Shown here piece by piece: positions 7,830-15,155 of a DNA stretch of 38,950 nucleotides. How positions within the stretch are numbered: position 1 is the first letter of the stretch; each line of letters begins with the position of its first letter. A program made the translations under genes and the position numbers. Origin of the DNA: CAITUY01 sp964611575 (GTDB taxonomy: Bacteria; Verrucomicrobiota; Kiritimatiellia; CAIKKV01; CAITUY01); NCBI GenBank assembly GCA_964611575.1, contig CAZTAJ010000030.1, positions 1 to 38,950 of the forward strand, given 5' to 3'. The notes beneath the pieces were generated by a model, which saw nothing but the letters and a program-made list of their open reading frames with translations, was not told where the DNA came from and ran no database searches.

Positions 7830-7942
7830 ATTCAGTGGCGTCCCACAGGACGCAGGTGGATAGGCTGAAGGCTGAAGACTGAAGGTGTTCTAAACTGCGT
7901 CAGCCTCAGCGTCCCTATGGGACGCCAGTGCACTGAATTCAG
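7824..7942. repeat. dispersed inverted-repeat element, copy A (MITE/REP-like)
   Basis: The element begins with the palindrome CACTGAATTCAGTG (7824-7837). The hairpin GCGTCC-CACA-GGACGC (7838-7853) follows, then the tandem words GGCTGAAGGCTGAAG (7863-7877) and a second hairpin, GCGTCCC-TAT-GGGACGC (7909-7925). It ends in CAGTGCACTGAATTCAG (7926-7942), which repeats the left end in inverted order. A second copy with the same terminal hairpins lies at 34555-34731. It carries no gene and overlaps the preceding stop codon. The structure suggests a non-autonomous mobile element or paired REP sequences. Confidence 0.7.
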
Positions 7943-8011
7943 AATCAGAACCCTTTCACGAGCAACGTTTTATCCGCATTCTGACTCCTGGATTCTGTGT
8001 TCTGACTTCTC

Positions 8012-8043
8012 TCCTGCAAACACCCCGGAGGGGTTTTGCAGGA
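8012..8043. terminator. long hairpin in spacer before 8099 gene
   Basis: TCCTGCAAA (8012-8020) pairs with TTTGCAGGA (8035-8043). Inside, ACCCC (8022-8026) pairs with GGGGT (8030-8034), with one bulged C at 8021 and a 3-nt loop. The 14-bp stem is strong but has no T-run after it. It may end transcription of the radical SAM gene or be another REP-type element. The rest of the spacer (7943-8098) also has repeated TTCTGAC/ATTCTG words. Confidence 0.4.
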
Positions 8044-8098
8044 ACCCCGCCCGAAAAAACCTTTCCCGATCCCTCGTGAAACCGTATAGTTCCTGGCT

Positions 8099-9640
8099 AT
8101 GACTGACCCGGCGGAGGAGAATAAAGATCAGGTCCTGATCGATCTCAATTTCGTTCCCAATTGGGCGCGCAAGCCGCCGTCTGAGTCCGCGCCCCTGCAA
8201 CGCGACGCGCGTTCGGATGACCGGCCCCGCGAGGATCGACGCGGGCCACGCCCCGGCGATCGTCCCGACAGGCCCCGGCGCGACACCCGCGACACCCGCG
8301 ACCGTCGGTCAGCGCCCGGCCCGCGTCCGGTGACGGACCGCTACACGGCGCCGGCCCGGCCCGAGCCGCCGCCGCCGGATCCCCGCCTGAACGCCATCGA
8401 GGTCACCTTCCTGCCCGAGCGGCGCGGGCTGGCGCCGCTGGCGCATCGGCTGGCGCGGTCGATCCGGGCGTATTCGCTGTTCGAGATTTCGGCCCTCTTC
8501 CTCAGCAAGCCGGACTACTTCACGATCAAGATCGATCTGCTGGACAACGCGCCGGCCGATCAGCCTCTGTTCCAGTGTTCCGAATGCAAGGCCGTTTTCC
8601 TGGAACGCGAGCCGGCGGCGGTGCACGCCTTTGCACGTCATTTCGACAAGGTCTGCCGCAAGGAGGAGAAGGCGGTCGAGCCGCCCAAGGGCAACTTCGT
8701 TTGTGTCGCCCGCTGCACCTTGTCCGGCACGTTGCTGGGACCGCCCAATCACCATGGGTTCAACGACCGCGTGATGGAAATTCACCGGTTGCGGTTTTCC
8801 GACATGCCGTTCGAGGCCTACCGCAAGCGGATCGAGAACCTGCACGACGCGGCCGCCATCGAGGCCTGGAAGGGCGAGATGACCAAGCAGGTCGTCTACC
8901 ACTTCGGCGAGGGCGAGAAGGCGGTGTCGTTTGAGCGTTTTGCCGAGGCCGAGGCATGGTTCCGGGAGCATTGCCTGCCGGCCATGATTCGCGAAGGGCG
9001 GCATTTCGTCATGCCGGCGACCGATCTGCCCGGGCTTGAGGACGCGCGGTTGCGGCATTTGCTGGAAGACTGCCTGCAGGATGAGGCGCGCTTCCCGCTC
9101 AAGCTTTCGATTACGCTGCGGCTGGCGTTCCGGCATCTCGGGCTGCACACCTTCAAGAGCGGTGGCGGGCATACCTTCCTGACGGCCGTGGTGCCGAATC
9201 CGATGGACCCGACGAATGCCGTGCCGCTGGTTCGGGAGATCCTTGAGTCCATCGCCGAGCATCCGGGCTGCACCATTCCGGAACTCATTGCGGCCATCCG
9301 GCCCAATCTCATCCCGGCGCCCGTCGTGCCGGTGACGGCGGGACTTGCGGAAGGGCAGACACCCGAGGCGGCGGTGGCGGCGGCACCTGTGGCGTCGGTC
9401 TCGCCTGAGCCCAACGAGGTGACCACGCAATTGCGCTGGATGGTGGAGAAGGGGCATGTCATCGAGTTCTGGGACGGCCGTTTGGCTGTGCCGCGCGATA
9501 CCGTGGCGCGGGTGCAGCCCGCCCGCCCGCAAGGGCAGGGGCATGGGCACGGCCGCGGGCCGCGCGAGGGCCATCCCCGGAGCAAGGGGAGCGGTCAGGC
9601 GGTTCCGGCGGCTCCGCCGCCGGTGTCCCCGCCTGCGTGA
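8099..9640 (+). CDS. hypothetical protein with zinc-finger-like Cys/His cluster
   Basis: I do not recognise a characterised family for this 513-residue protein. A short N-terminal segment (DLNFVPNWARKPP) is followed by a charged, low-complexity RD/RP-rich linker (residues about 35-95). A folded core then contains Cys160, Cys163, His181 and Cys186 in a zinc-finger-like arrangement (FQCSECKAVF to HFDKVC). The C-terminal half has a winged-helix-like stretch (VPLVREILESIAEHPGCTIPE) and ends in a QGQGHGHGRG and Pro/Ala-rich tail. No signal peptide or membrane segment is seen, so it is probably cytoplasmic. The basic low-complexity tails and zinc cluster would suit nucleic-acid binding, but that is inference. 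The ribosome binding site is poor. The next gene starts 59 bp downstream on the same strand. Confidence 0.75.
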   Translation: MTDPAEENKDQVLIDLNFVPNWARKPPSESAPLQRDARSDDRPREDRRGPRPGDRPDRPRRDTRDTRDRRSAPGPRPVTDRYTAPARPEPPPPDPRLNAIEVTFLPERRGLAPLAHRLARSIRAYSLFEISALFLSKPDYFTIKIDLLDNAPADQPLFQCSECKAVFLEREPAAVHAFARHFDKVCRKEEKAVEPPKGNFVCVARCTLSGTLLGPPNHHGFNDRVMEIHRLRFSDMPFEAYRKRIENLHDAAAIEAWKGEMTKQVVYHFGEGEKAVSFERFAEAEAWFREHCLPAMIREGRHFVMPATDLPGLEDARLRHLLEDCLQDEARFPLKLSITLRLAFRHLGLHTFKSGGGHTFLTAVVPNPMDPTNAVPLVREILESIAEHPGCTIPELIAAIRPNLIPAPVVPVTAGLAEGQTPEAAVAAAPVASVSPEPNEVTTQLRWMVEKGHVIEFWDGRLAVPRDTVARVQPARPQGQGHGHGRGPREGHPRSKGSGQAVPAAPPPVSPPA

Positions 9641-9699
9641 TGGAGGCGTTTTTCGATCCGGTATTGATCTGCGGCCGTGTTTCACGTAGAAGAGGCTTT

Positions 9700-12531
9700 A
9701 TGAAGCGAGCGTATCGATCGAATCCATTCGTGTGCTGCGCGGTGGCGGGGCTCCTGGGCGTGGGACTGCTGTCGGGGTGGATCGTCCGGGCGGCGGACCC
9801 GGTCAGTGACGAACTGACCTTCGCGAACGGGCTGGTGAATCTGGGGTTTCCGGATTACGCCGAGAAAGTCGTGGCGGCGCTGCTCAAGACGAATCCGGAA
9901 GCCAAGGCGCAGGCGGCGGCGGTCAAGATCAAGATCCTCGCCAACCGGGGCAAGTTCGATGAGGCGGAGGCGCTGGTCAAGTCGTTGCCGCCGGACAATC
10001 CCGAAACATTGGTCATGCGCCTGACGCTGGGCGACATGTTCTACGCGTGGGGCAAGATGCCCAAGGCGCGGGAGGTCTACGACGCCTTTTTCAAGCAGTA
10101 TCCCCAGGGGCCGCCGAAGGAACTGGTCAAGTTCTTCGGGGAATCGGCTTACAAGTACGCCCAGATGTTGCTCAATTCCGGTGACATGGCCGGGGCAGTG
10201 CAGGCGTATCGGTACGTGATCCTGAGCAAGCCCGAGACGGACATCATGCGCGGCGTTCAGACCGAAATGGCCGAAATGCTGTTCAAGCTGGGCCAGAAAT
10301 CCACCGGTGAAGCCCAGAAGAAGTATTTCGATGAAGCGCGCAAGATCTGCCTCGAGATCCAGTGGGGCGGGACGGACGTGGCGTTCGGCAAGACGGTCGT
10401 GATCATGGCGCACATGGCGCTGATGGGCGGCGACAAGGCGGGGGCGCGCAAGACGATCGCCGACTACATGCCCATGTTGAAGAGTATCGACGAGTCGCTC
10501 AAGGAGGAACGGGGCGCGATCAAGTACAGTCCCATGGCGCAGTGCAAGTTCATGCTCGGGACGCTCGGCGAAGAGGATCTGCGCGCCATGATCGAGCAGG
10601 CGGGACAGGCCAACAGCAAGGAGATCAAGGAGCTGGCCGGGCAGACGCTGAGTTACTACTACACGGTGCTGATCAACTACCCGACCAGCGCATGGGCGGG
10701 CGATGCGGGCAAGCGGGGCGAGGCGCTGGTCGATTTCCTGCGCTCGAAGGGCATGAAGATCAACCCGCCCAAGGACAGTATGGCCACCGTGGCGGATAAC
10801 CAGCTTAAGGAAGCCAAACTGCTGTTCCAGCAGCAGGACTATAAGACCGCTGGGCAAAAGTTCGAGGATGTGCTCAACCTGGTGCCTGAGTTCACCGGGC
10901 ACGTGACGGCGCTGGGGGAACTGGCGCGGTGTTACGTCGAGCAGAAGGATTACCTGTATGGCAAGGCGATCACGGGGTATATCGCCGACCGCTACAGCCG
11001 CGCGGCGGATCCCCTGATGGAGGAAGCGGGCAACGCCTTGCTGGCCATCGCCCAATCGTACGAGGGTTTGAACGAGAAGGGGCTGGCGGCCGAAGTCAAC
11101 CGGCTGTACTTCGAGGCGTTTCCGCGGCACAAGCGCGCGGCGCCGACGGTCTTCCGGAATGGCGAGGAGTTCTTCCGGGCCGAGAACTATGCCGACGCCG
11201 CCAAGTTCTATGCGAAGATCGTGGAGCAATACCCGAAAGAACGCGTCTTTGTCGATGCGCTCAACCGCCTGGCGTATTGTCATGTGATGGTGGGCGATTT
11301 CACCAATGCGGTGCCGTTGCTGGCGCGGTATGCGCAGGAGGTGTCGCCCAGCCCGGAGCAGTTGTCGGCCCGGCTGCGCCTGGCTGATGCCTATCGCATG
11401 TCCGACCAGCTCATCCCGGCCCTCAATGAGTATGCCCGGGTGGCGACTGCCATGACGCAGGAGTCGGCCAAGTACGGTGCCGGTCCCGAGGATGTGGCCA
11501 GGAACAACAAGTCGCTGGAGAAGGCCATGTTCTGGAAGCCGCTCTGCTACTCCCGGCTCAAGAAGCCGGAGGATCAGGTGCCCTTGTACCAGGGCAAGGC
11601 GGTGGAGGGTTTCAACGACTTCCTCGCCAAGTTCCCGAAGTCGGAACTGGCGCCGTCGGCCTTGAGCGGGCTGGGGACGCTCTATTTCCTGCAGAACAAG
11701 CCCGAGGATGCCGACCGGATCTACACGCGCATCGAGAAGGAATACCCCGACTCGGAGCAGGCGCAGAACATCGCCTACTCGCAAATCGACAGCCTGATGA
11801 GGATCGGTCGTCCGGACGAGGCCGTGAAGGCGTTCGGGAAGATGCTGGCCAACACCCAGAAATTCAAACCCTCGCAGTTTCTGCTGGTGGGCACGTTGAT
11901 GATTGAAGCCAAGCAGTATGACACCGCCATCAAGGCCTTTGAACAAGTCCGCGGCGCCTCGACCGAACGCGCCGTCTGGGAGCCCGCCACCATGGGCCTC
12001 GGCAAAGCCTACGCGGCCCAGGGGAACTTCGTGGCCGCCGTCAAACCGATCGAAGAACTGATGGCCCAGTACACCAATACGGGCCATAAGGTTGAGGCGG
12101 GGTTCATCCTGGACCGCGCCTATGCGGAGTTGGGGGGGAAGGAGACGGATGCCGCCAAGCGCACGGACTACTTCAACAAGGCGATCAAGTCGTTGAACAT
12201 GGTGCGCCTCGTGGGCGGCAAGGAACCGGAAATCCGCGCCCGGGCGGATTTCGAGACGGCGCAGGTGCAGTTGCTCCAGGGCAACAAGGATGAGGCGCAG
12301 GCGTCGTTCCAGCGCTTGCTGCTGCTGTCCGACGTCGGCAATCCCAAGGTCATGCCGTGGGTGGAGAAGGCGGTTGAACAGGGGGTGCCGCTGGTCATGG
12401 AACTGGGCCGCTACGCCGACGTGATTGACCTGTGCGAGATATACCTGAAGAGCTTTCCGCAGGGGCGGGTGGTGGATAAGGTCCGGCAATGGCGAGATCA
12501 GGCCAAAATCAAGCAAGCCATGGCAAAATGA
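9700..12531 (+). CDS. large exported tetratricopeptide repeat protein
   Basis: A 943-residue protein with an N-terminal signal or anchor segment (CCAVAGLLGVGLLSGWIVRAA). The rest is tetratricopeptide-type helix pairs, for example ALFLSKP-like spacings in EAKLLFQQQDYKTAGQKFED, DAAKFYAKIVEQYPKERVF and LSGLGTLYFLQNKPEDADRI. It should be a long superhelical scaffold in the periplasm. I start at the ATG at 9700, preceded by AGAGG, because the frame upstream of it overlaps the previous gene's stop. It is the first gene of the ExbB/ExbD operon; the next start is 14 bp after its stop. Large TPR proteins next to ExbB/ExbD genes are seen in Planctomycetes and Verrucomicrobia-type genomes. A role in assembling the energised complex or its cargo is inferred. 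Confidence 0.88.
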   Translation: MKRAYRSNPFVCCAVAGLLGVGLLSGWIVRAADPVSDELTFANGLVNLGFPDYAEKVVAALLKTNPEAKAQAAAVKIKILANRGKFDEAEALVKSLPPDNPETLVMRLTLGDMFYAWGKMPKAREVYDAFFKQYPQGPPKELVKFFGESAYKYAQMLLNSGDMAGAVQAYRYVILSKPETDIMRGVQTEMAEMLFKLGQKSTGEAQKKYFDEARKICLEIQWGGTDVAFGKTVVIMAHMALMGGDKAGARKTIADYMPMLKSIDESLKEERGAIKYSPMAQCKFMLGTLGEEDLRAMIEQAGQANSKEIKELAGQTLSYYYTVLINYPTSAWAGDAGKRGEALVDFLRSKGMKINPPKDSMATVADNQLKEAKLLFQQQDYKTAGQKFEDVLNLVPEFTGHVTALGELARCYVEQKDYLYGKAITGYIADRYSRAADPLMEEAGNALLAIAQSYEGLNEKGLAAEVNRLYFEAFPRHKRAAPTVFRNGEEFFRAENYADAAKFYAKIVEQYPKERVFVDALNRLAYCHVMVGDFTNAVPLLARYAQEVSPSPEQLSARLRLADAYRMSDQLIPALNEYARVATAMTQESAKYGAGPEDVARNNKSLEKAMFWKPLCYSRLKKPEDQVPLYQGKAVEGFNDFLAKFPKSELAPSALSGLGTLYFLQNKPEDADRIYTRIEKEYPDSEQAQNIAYSQIDSLMRIGRPDEAVKAFGKMLANTQKFKPSQFLLVGTLMIEAKQYDTAIKAFEQVRGASTERAVWEPATMGLGKAYAAQGNFVAAVKPIEELMAQYTNTGHKVEAGFILDRAYAELGGKETDAAKRTDYFNKAIKSLNMVRLVGGKEPEIRARADFETAQVQLLQGNKDEAQASFQRLLLLSDVGNPKVMPWVEKAVEQGVPLVMELGRYADVIDLCEIYLKSFPQGRVVDKVRQWRDQAKIKQAMAK

Positions 12532-12545
12532 GCGGGAGACACACG

Positions 12546-13346
12546 ATGAAATCAATGTACAGGGGAGGGCTGGCCCTGGCGGTGGTCAGCCTGTTGACCG
12601 GCATGGCGACTCCGGTCGGCGCGGCAAACAAGGTGATTCTGACCAACGGCCGCGAAATGGTCGCCAAGACGATTCAATGGCGCGAGAGCGCGCAGGAGTA
12701 CCGCGTCGAAACGCCGGATGGAACGGTGTTGCCGCTGCCGAAAGCCCAGGTGGACCGACTGGAGATCGACAAGCCGGCGGAATACGACAAGGCCGCCCAG
12801 ATGATCGCGGCGAAACAGTTCGATGCGTCGATCCCGGTCCTGGATGACCTCGTGGCACGGTTCAAGATGCTGGTCTGGGACAATGAGGCCCGCAAGCTGC
12901 TGGCCGTGGCCTACATGGGCAAGAACGATCCCAAGAAGGCGGCCGGCACGCTGGACGAGTATTTCACCCTCGTCCCCAAGGCCCAGGTGCCGGCGGATGT
13001 CCAGCTGATCTACTGGAACGCCCTGCTGGCGGCCGACCGGGCGAGTTCGCTGAAGAAGGATCTGGACGAGGTCATTGCCACGGGGCCGCGTGAAATGGCG
13101 GCCGCGGCGCAGATCATGCGCGGCAACATGAATCGCCAGGCCGGTCAAAAAGAGGCGGCCACGCTGGACTACCTGCGCGTGGTGGTGCTTTACGAGAACG
13201 TCAAATCCGTGCAGCCTGAAGCGCTTTACAAGGCGGCGGAGATGCTGGAGGAACTGCGCGATGCCCGCGCGGAAACCCTCCGCAAGAAGCTTGTGCAGGA
13301 GTACAAGGATAGCGAGTGGGCCGCAAAACTGAGCGGAAAGATCTGA
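12546..13346 (+). CDS. exported TPR-like protein of the ExbBD operon
   Basis: A 266-residue protein with a signal peptide (GLALAVVSLLTGMATPVGAA). A small beta-rich segment follows (NKVILTNGREMVAKTIQWRE to TPDGTVLPLPKAQVDRLEI, residues 28-70), resembling the SH3-like lead domains often found before helical repeats. The remainder is helical and TPR-like (KAAGTLDEYFTLVPKAQVP; AATLDYLRVVVLYENVKS). The start at 12546 has GGGAGA upstream, and the gene sits 14 bp behind the large TPR gene and 26 bp before exbB. It is probably a periplasmic accessory of the complex. No enzyme motif is visible. The name is descriptive; the family is not known to me. Confidence 0.8.
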   Translation: MKSMYRGGLALAVVSLLTGMATPVGAANKVILTNGREMVAKTIQWRESAQEYRVETPDGTVLPLPKAQVDRLEIDKPAEYDKAAQMIAAKQFDASIPVLDDLVARFKMLVWDNEARKLLAVAYMGKNDPKKAAGTLDEYFTLVPKAQVPADVQLIYWNALLAADRASSLKKDLDEVIATGPREMAAAAQIMRGNMNRQAGQKEAATLDYLRVVVLYENVKSVQPEALYKAAEMLEELRDARAETLRKKLVQEYKDSEWAAKLSGKI

Positions 13347-13372
13347 AGGTCAGAAATCAAGGAGCAGATGAC

Positions 13373-14245
13373 ATGACGACACGAAGCAGGATGGGATGGG
13401 TCAACTGGGTACTGGTGGCTGTCTTTGGACTTGTTATGGCGGGCGCGTGCCTGGCGCAGGATGCGGCTCCAGCCGCCCCGGCGGCGGCCCCCGCGGAGGC
13501 AGTGGCGGCGCCTGCGGCCCCGGCGGCAGCTCCGGCTGTGGTTCCGGCGGCAGGCGCGGGCCAGCTTGAAGTGCAGGGGAATGAGGGCGACAAGAAACCC
13601 GAGGTGGATACCAGTTTCTACGCCGTCGTCTTCGGCAGCGGATCGCTGGGCGTTCTCATCTGGGCCGGCTTGTTGGGCACGTTGCTCTCGATGATATACT
13701 TCACGATCGACTGCTCACTGACGGTCAAGACCAAGCGCATCATTCCGCCGACGCTGGTGACCAAGGTGACCGAGGCCATGGCGCAAGGCGATGTGATGAA
13801 AGCGATGCAGCAATGCAAGGACGAGCCCGGCCCGATGTCGAACATCCTGGTGGCGGCCTTCAGCCACGTCGAGGAAGGGTTCGACACGATCCAGGAGGCG
13901 GTGACCGTGGCGGCGGACTTCGAAAGCGAGCGTTTGATGCAGCACATCTCGTGGCTGTCGGTTACGGCTTCGCTGGCCCCGATGCTGGGCCTGCTGGGCA
14001 CCGTCCAAGGTATGATCATGGCCTTCGCGGGGTTGGCCACCGGCGGCGCCGCACAGACCGGCCTGCTGGCTCTGTCGATCTCGCAGGCGCTGTGGACGAC
14101 CGCGGCGGGGTTGTGCGTGGCCATTCCGGCCATCACGTCCTTCACGGTGTTCCGCAATCTGGCCAACCGGCTGACGTTGCGCATGCAGGCCATCACCATG
14201 GACCTGATCAAGGATCTGCGGAACGTCGAAGTGGTGGCGGAATAA
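13373..14245 (+). CDS. exbB: ExbB/TolQ/MotA family proton-channel protein
   Basis: ExbB-type proteins form the pentameric part of inner-membrane motors that use the proton gradient with ExbD. This 290-residue protein has a signal-like first hydrophobic segment, then an Ala/Pro-rich periplasmic stretch (residues about 25-65). The MotA/TolQ/ExbB core follows: a TM segment GVLIWAGLLGTLLSMIYFTI, a cytoplasmic helix region, and the characteristic pair of TM helices around LAPMLGLLGTVQGMIMAF and ALWTTAAGLCVAIPAI. The Ala/Pro-rich N-terminal extension is typical of Planctomycetes and Verrucomicrobia-type members. The start at 13373 has AAGGAG upstream. A strong hairpin lies between this gene and exbD. 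Energising the toroid protein encoded downstream is inferred from the operon. Confidence 0.93.
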   Translation: MTTRSRMGWVNWVLVAVFGLVMAGACLAQDAAPAAPAAAPAEAVAAPAAPAAAPAVVPAAGAGQLEVQGNEGDKKPEVDTSFYAVVFGSGSLGVLIWAGLLGTLLSMIYFTIDCSLTVKTKRIIPPTLVTKVTEAMAQGDVMKAMQQCKDEPGPMSNILVAAFSHVEEGFDTIQEAVTVAADFESERLMQHISWLSVTASLAPMLGLLGTVQGMIMAFAGLATGGAAQTGLLALSISQALWTTAAGLCVAIPAITSFTVFRNLANRLTLRMQAITMDLIKDLRNVEVVAE

Positions 14246-14262
14246 CTTTCATGTAAGAAATA

Positions 14263-14293
14263 CCGCTCCCGGCGTAATACGTCCCGGGAGCGG
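14263..14293 (+). promoter_or_regulatory. strong intercistronic hairpin between exbB and exbD
   Basis: CCGCTCCCGG (14263-14272) pairs perfectly with CCGGGAGCGG (14284-14293) over 10 bp, with a small inner CGT/ACG pairing in the loop. It sits 18 bp after the exbB stop, just before the GGAGG of exbD. No T-run follows, so termination is unlikely. It may protect or process the mRNA and set the ExbB:ExbD ratio, which is about 5:2 in known complexes. Confidence 0.5.
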
Positions 14294-14307
14294 CTGGAGG
14301 GCGGTCT

Positions 14308-14730
14308 ATGGCTCGGAGAAAATCCAATCTCGAGACCCCGATGGATATGACGCCGATGATCGATTGCGTCTTCCAGTTGATGATCTTCTTCATCGTCACG
14401 TTCAAACTGGACGCTGACCTGATCAACGAGAAGATCGAGCTGGCCCAGTCGCCCCATGGCCCGGCCATCGAGGAGAAGGTTCCCGGCACGATGATCATCG
14501 AGGTCGACAAGCGGGGCACCGTGACCATTGCGCGGGTCATCCTGAACGACTCGCAGTTGTTCTCGCTGGTGAAGCAGGCGGTGAACAGGATCGGTCAGAA
14601 CAACGTGCAGGTGTTGATCCGCGCCGATATGCAGTCCAAACATAGCGCCGTGCGGCGGGTCATGGACCAGTGCACGCGGGCGGGCGTCTGGCGGATGCGG
14701 TTTGCGGCGTTGAAGAAGAAGGGCACCTGA
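14308..14730 (+). CDS. exbD: ExbD/TolR family protein, first copy
   Basis: A 140-residue biopolymer transport protein. A short cytoplasmic N-terminus leads into the single TM helix with the conserved aspartate that carries protons (MTPMIDCVFQLMIFFIVTF; Asp in PMID). A periplasmic domain follows (MIIEVDKRGTVTIARVILND to IRADMQSKHSAVRRVMDQC). The start at 14308 has GGAGG at 8-nt spacing. It is followed after 11 bp by a second ExbD gene with a divergent periplasmic part. Two ExbD paralogues in tandem suggest a heterodimeric ExbD unit inside the ExbB pentamer; that is inference from the two-copy arrangement. Confidence 0.94.
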   Translation: MARRKSNLETPMDMTPMIDCVFQLMIFFIVTFKLDADLINEKIELAQSPHGPAIEEKVPGTMIIEVDKRGTVTIARVILNDSQLFSLVKQAVNRIGQNNVQVLIRADMQSKHSAVRRVMDQCTRAGVWRMRFAALKKKGT

Positions 14731-14741
14731 GGAGGGGAATC

Positions 14742-15134
14742 ATGGGCAAGAACAAAGGTGACGACCCTAAGCTGGACATGACGCCGATGATCGACTGCGT
14801 GTTCCAGCTCCTGATTTTCTTCCTCGTCTCGCTGAAGCCCGAAGACATCATCGCGCATCTGGACGTGAACCGGCCGGCGCCCGACAGCCGGCAGACGGTT
14901 GAAAAACCCCTCGACTTGATCCAGGTCGGCGTTTTTGTCGACGGGTACACCCTGAACGGACGGGCGATGCGCCTGGACTCGTTGCAGGGCATGTTGAAGC
15001 GGTTGGCTGACCTGAGCAAGACGCAGACCATCCTGATCAAATGTGCGCCGGATTCGCCGCACGAGCGGTTGGTGACGGTGCTGGATCTCTGTAGCCAGGT
15101 GGGCCTCAGTAACCTCTCGGTCATGAGTATGTGA
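14742..15134 (+). CDS. exbD: ExbD/TolR family protein, second copy
   Basis: A 130-residue ExbD paralogue. The TM helix again carries the conserved Asp (LDMTPMIDCVFQLLIFFLVS), and a periplasmic domain follows (IQVGVFVDGYTLNGRAMRLD; ILIKCAPDSPHERLVTVLDL). GGAGGGG precedes the ATG at 14742. Its TM core is nearly the same as the first copy, whereas the periplasmic domain is clearly different. The two probably have distinct contacts outside the membrane rather than being a simple recent duplicate. Confidence 0.94.
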   Translation: MGKNKGDDPKLDMTPMIDCVFQLLIFFLVSLKPEDIIAHLDVNRPAPDSRQTVEKPLDLIQVGVFVDGYTLNGRAMRLDSLQGMLKRLADLSKTQTILIKCAPDSPHERLVTVLDLCSQVGLSNLSVMSM

Positions 15135-15155
15135 TAAAATGGAGCAGGGGCGACT

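Noticed and set aside
9682..12555. Very long open frame antisense to the large TPR gene
   Set aside because: It mirrors the codon periodicity of a GC-rich gene on the other strand, has no domain, and would fully overlap a well-supported gene with a signal peptide and repeats. Similar long antisense frames over ppk1, the radical SAM gene and the 30841 gene were rejected for the same reason.
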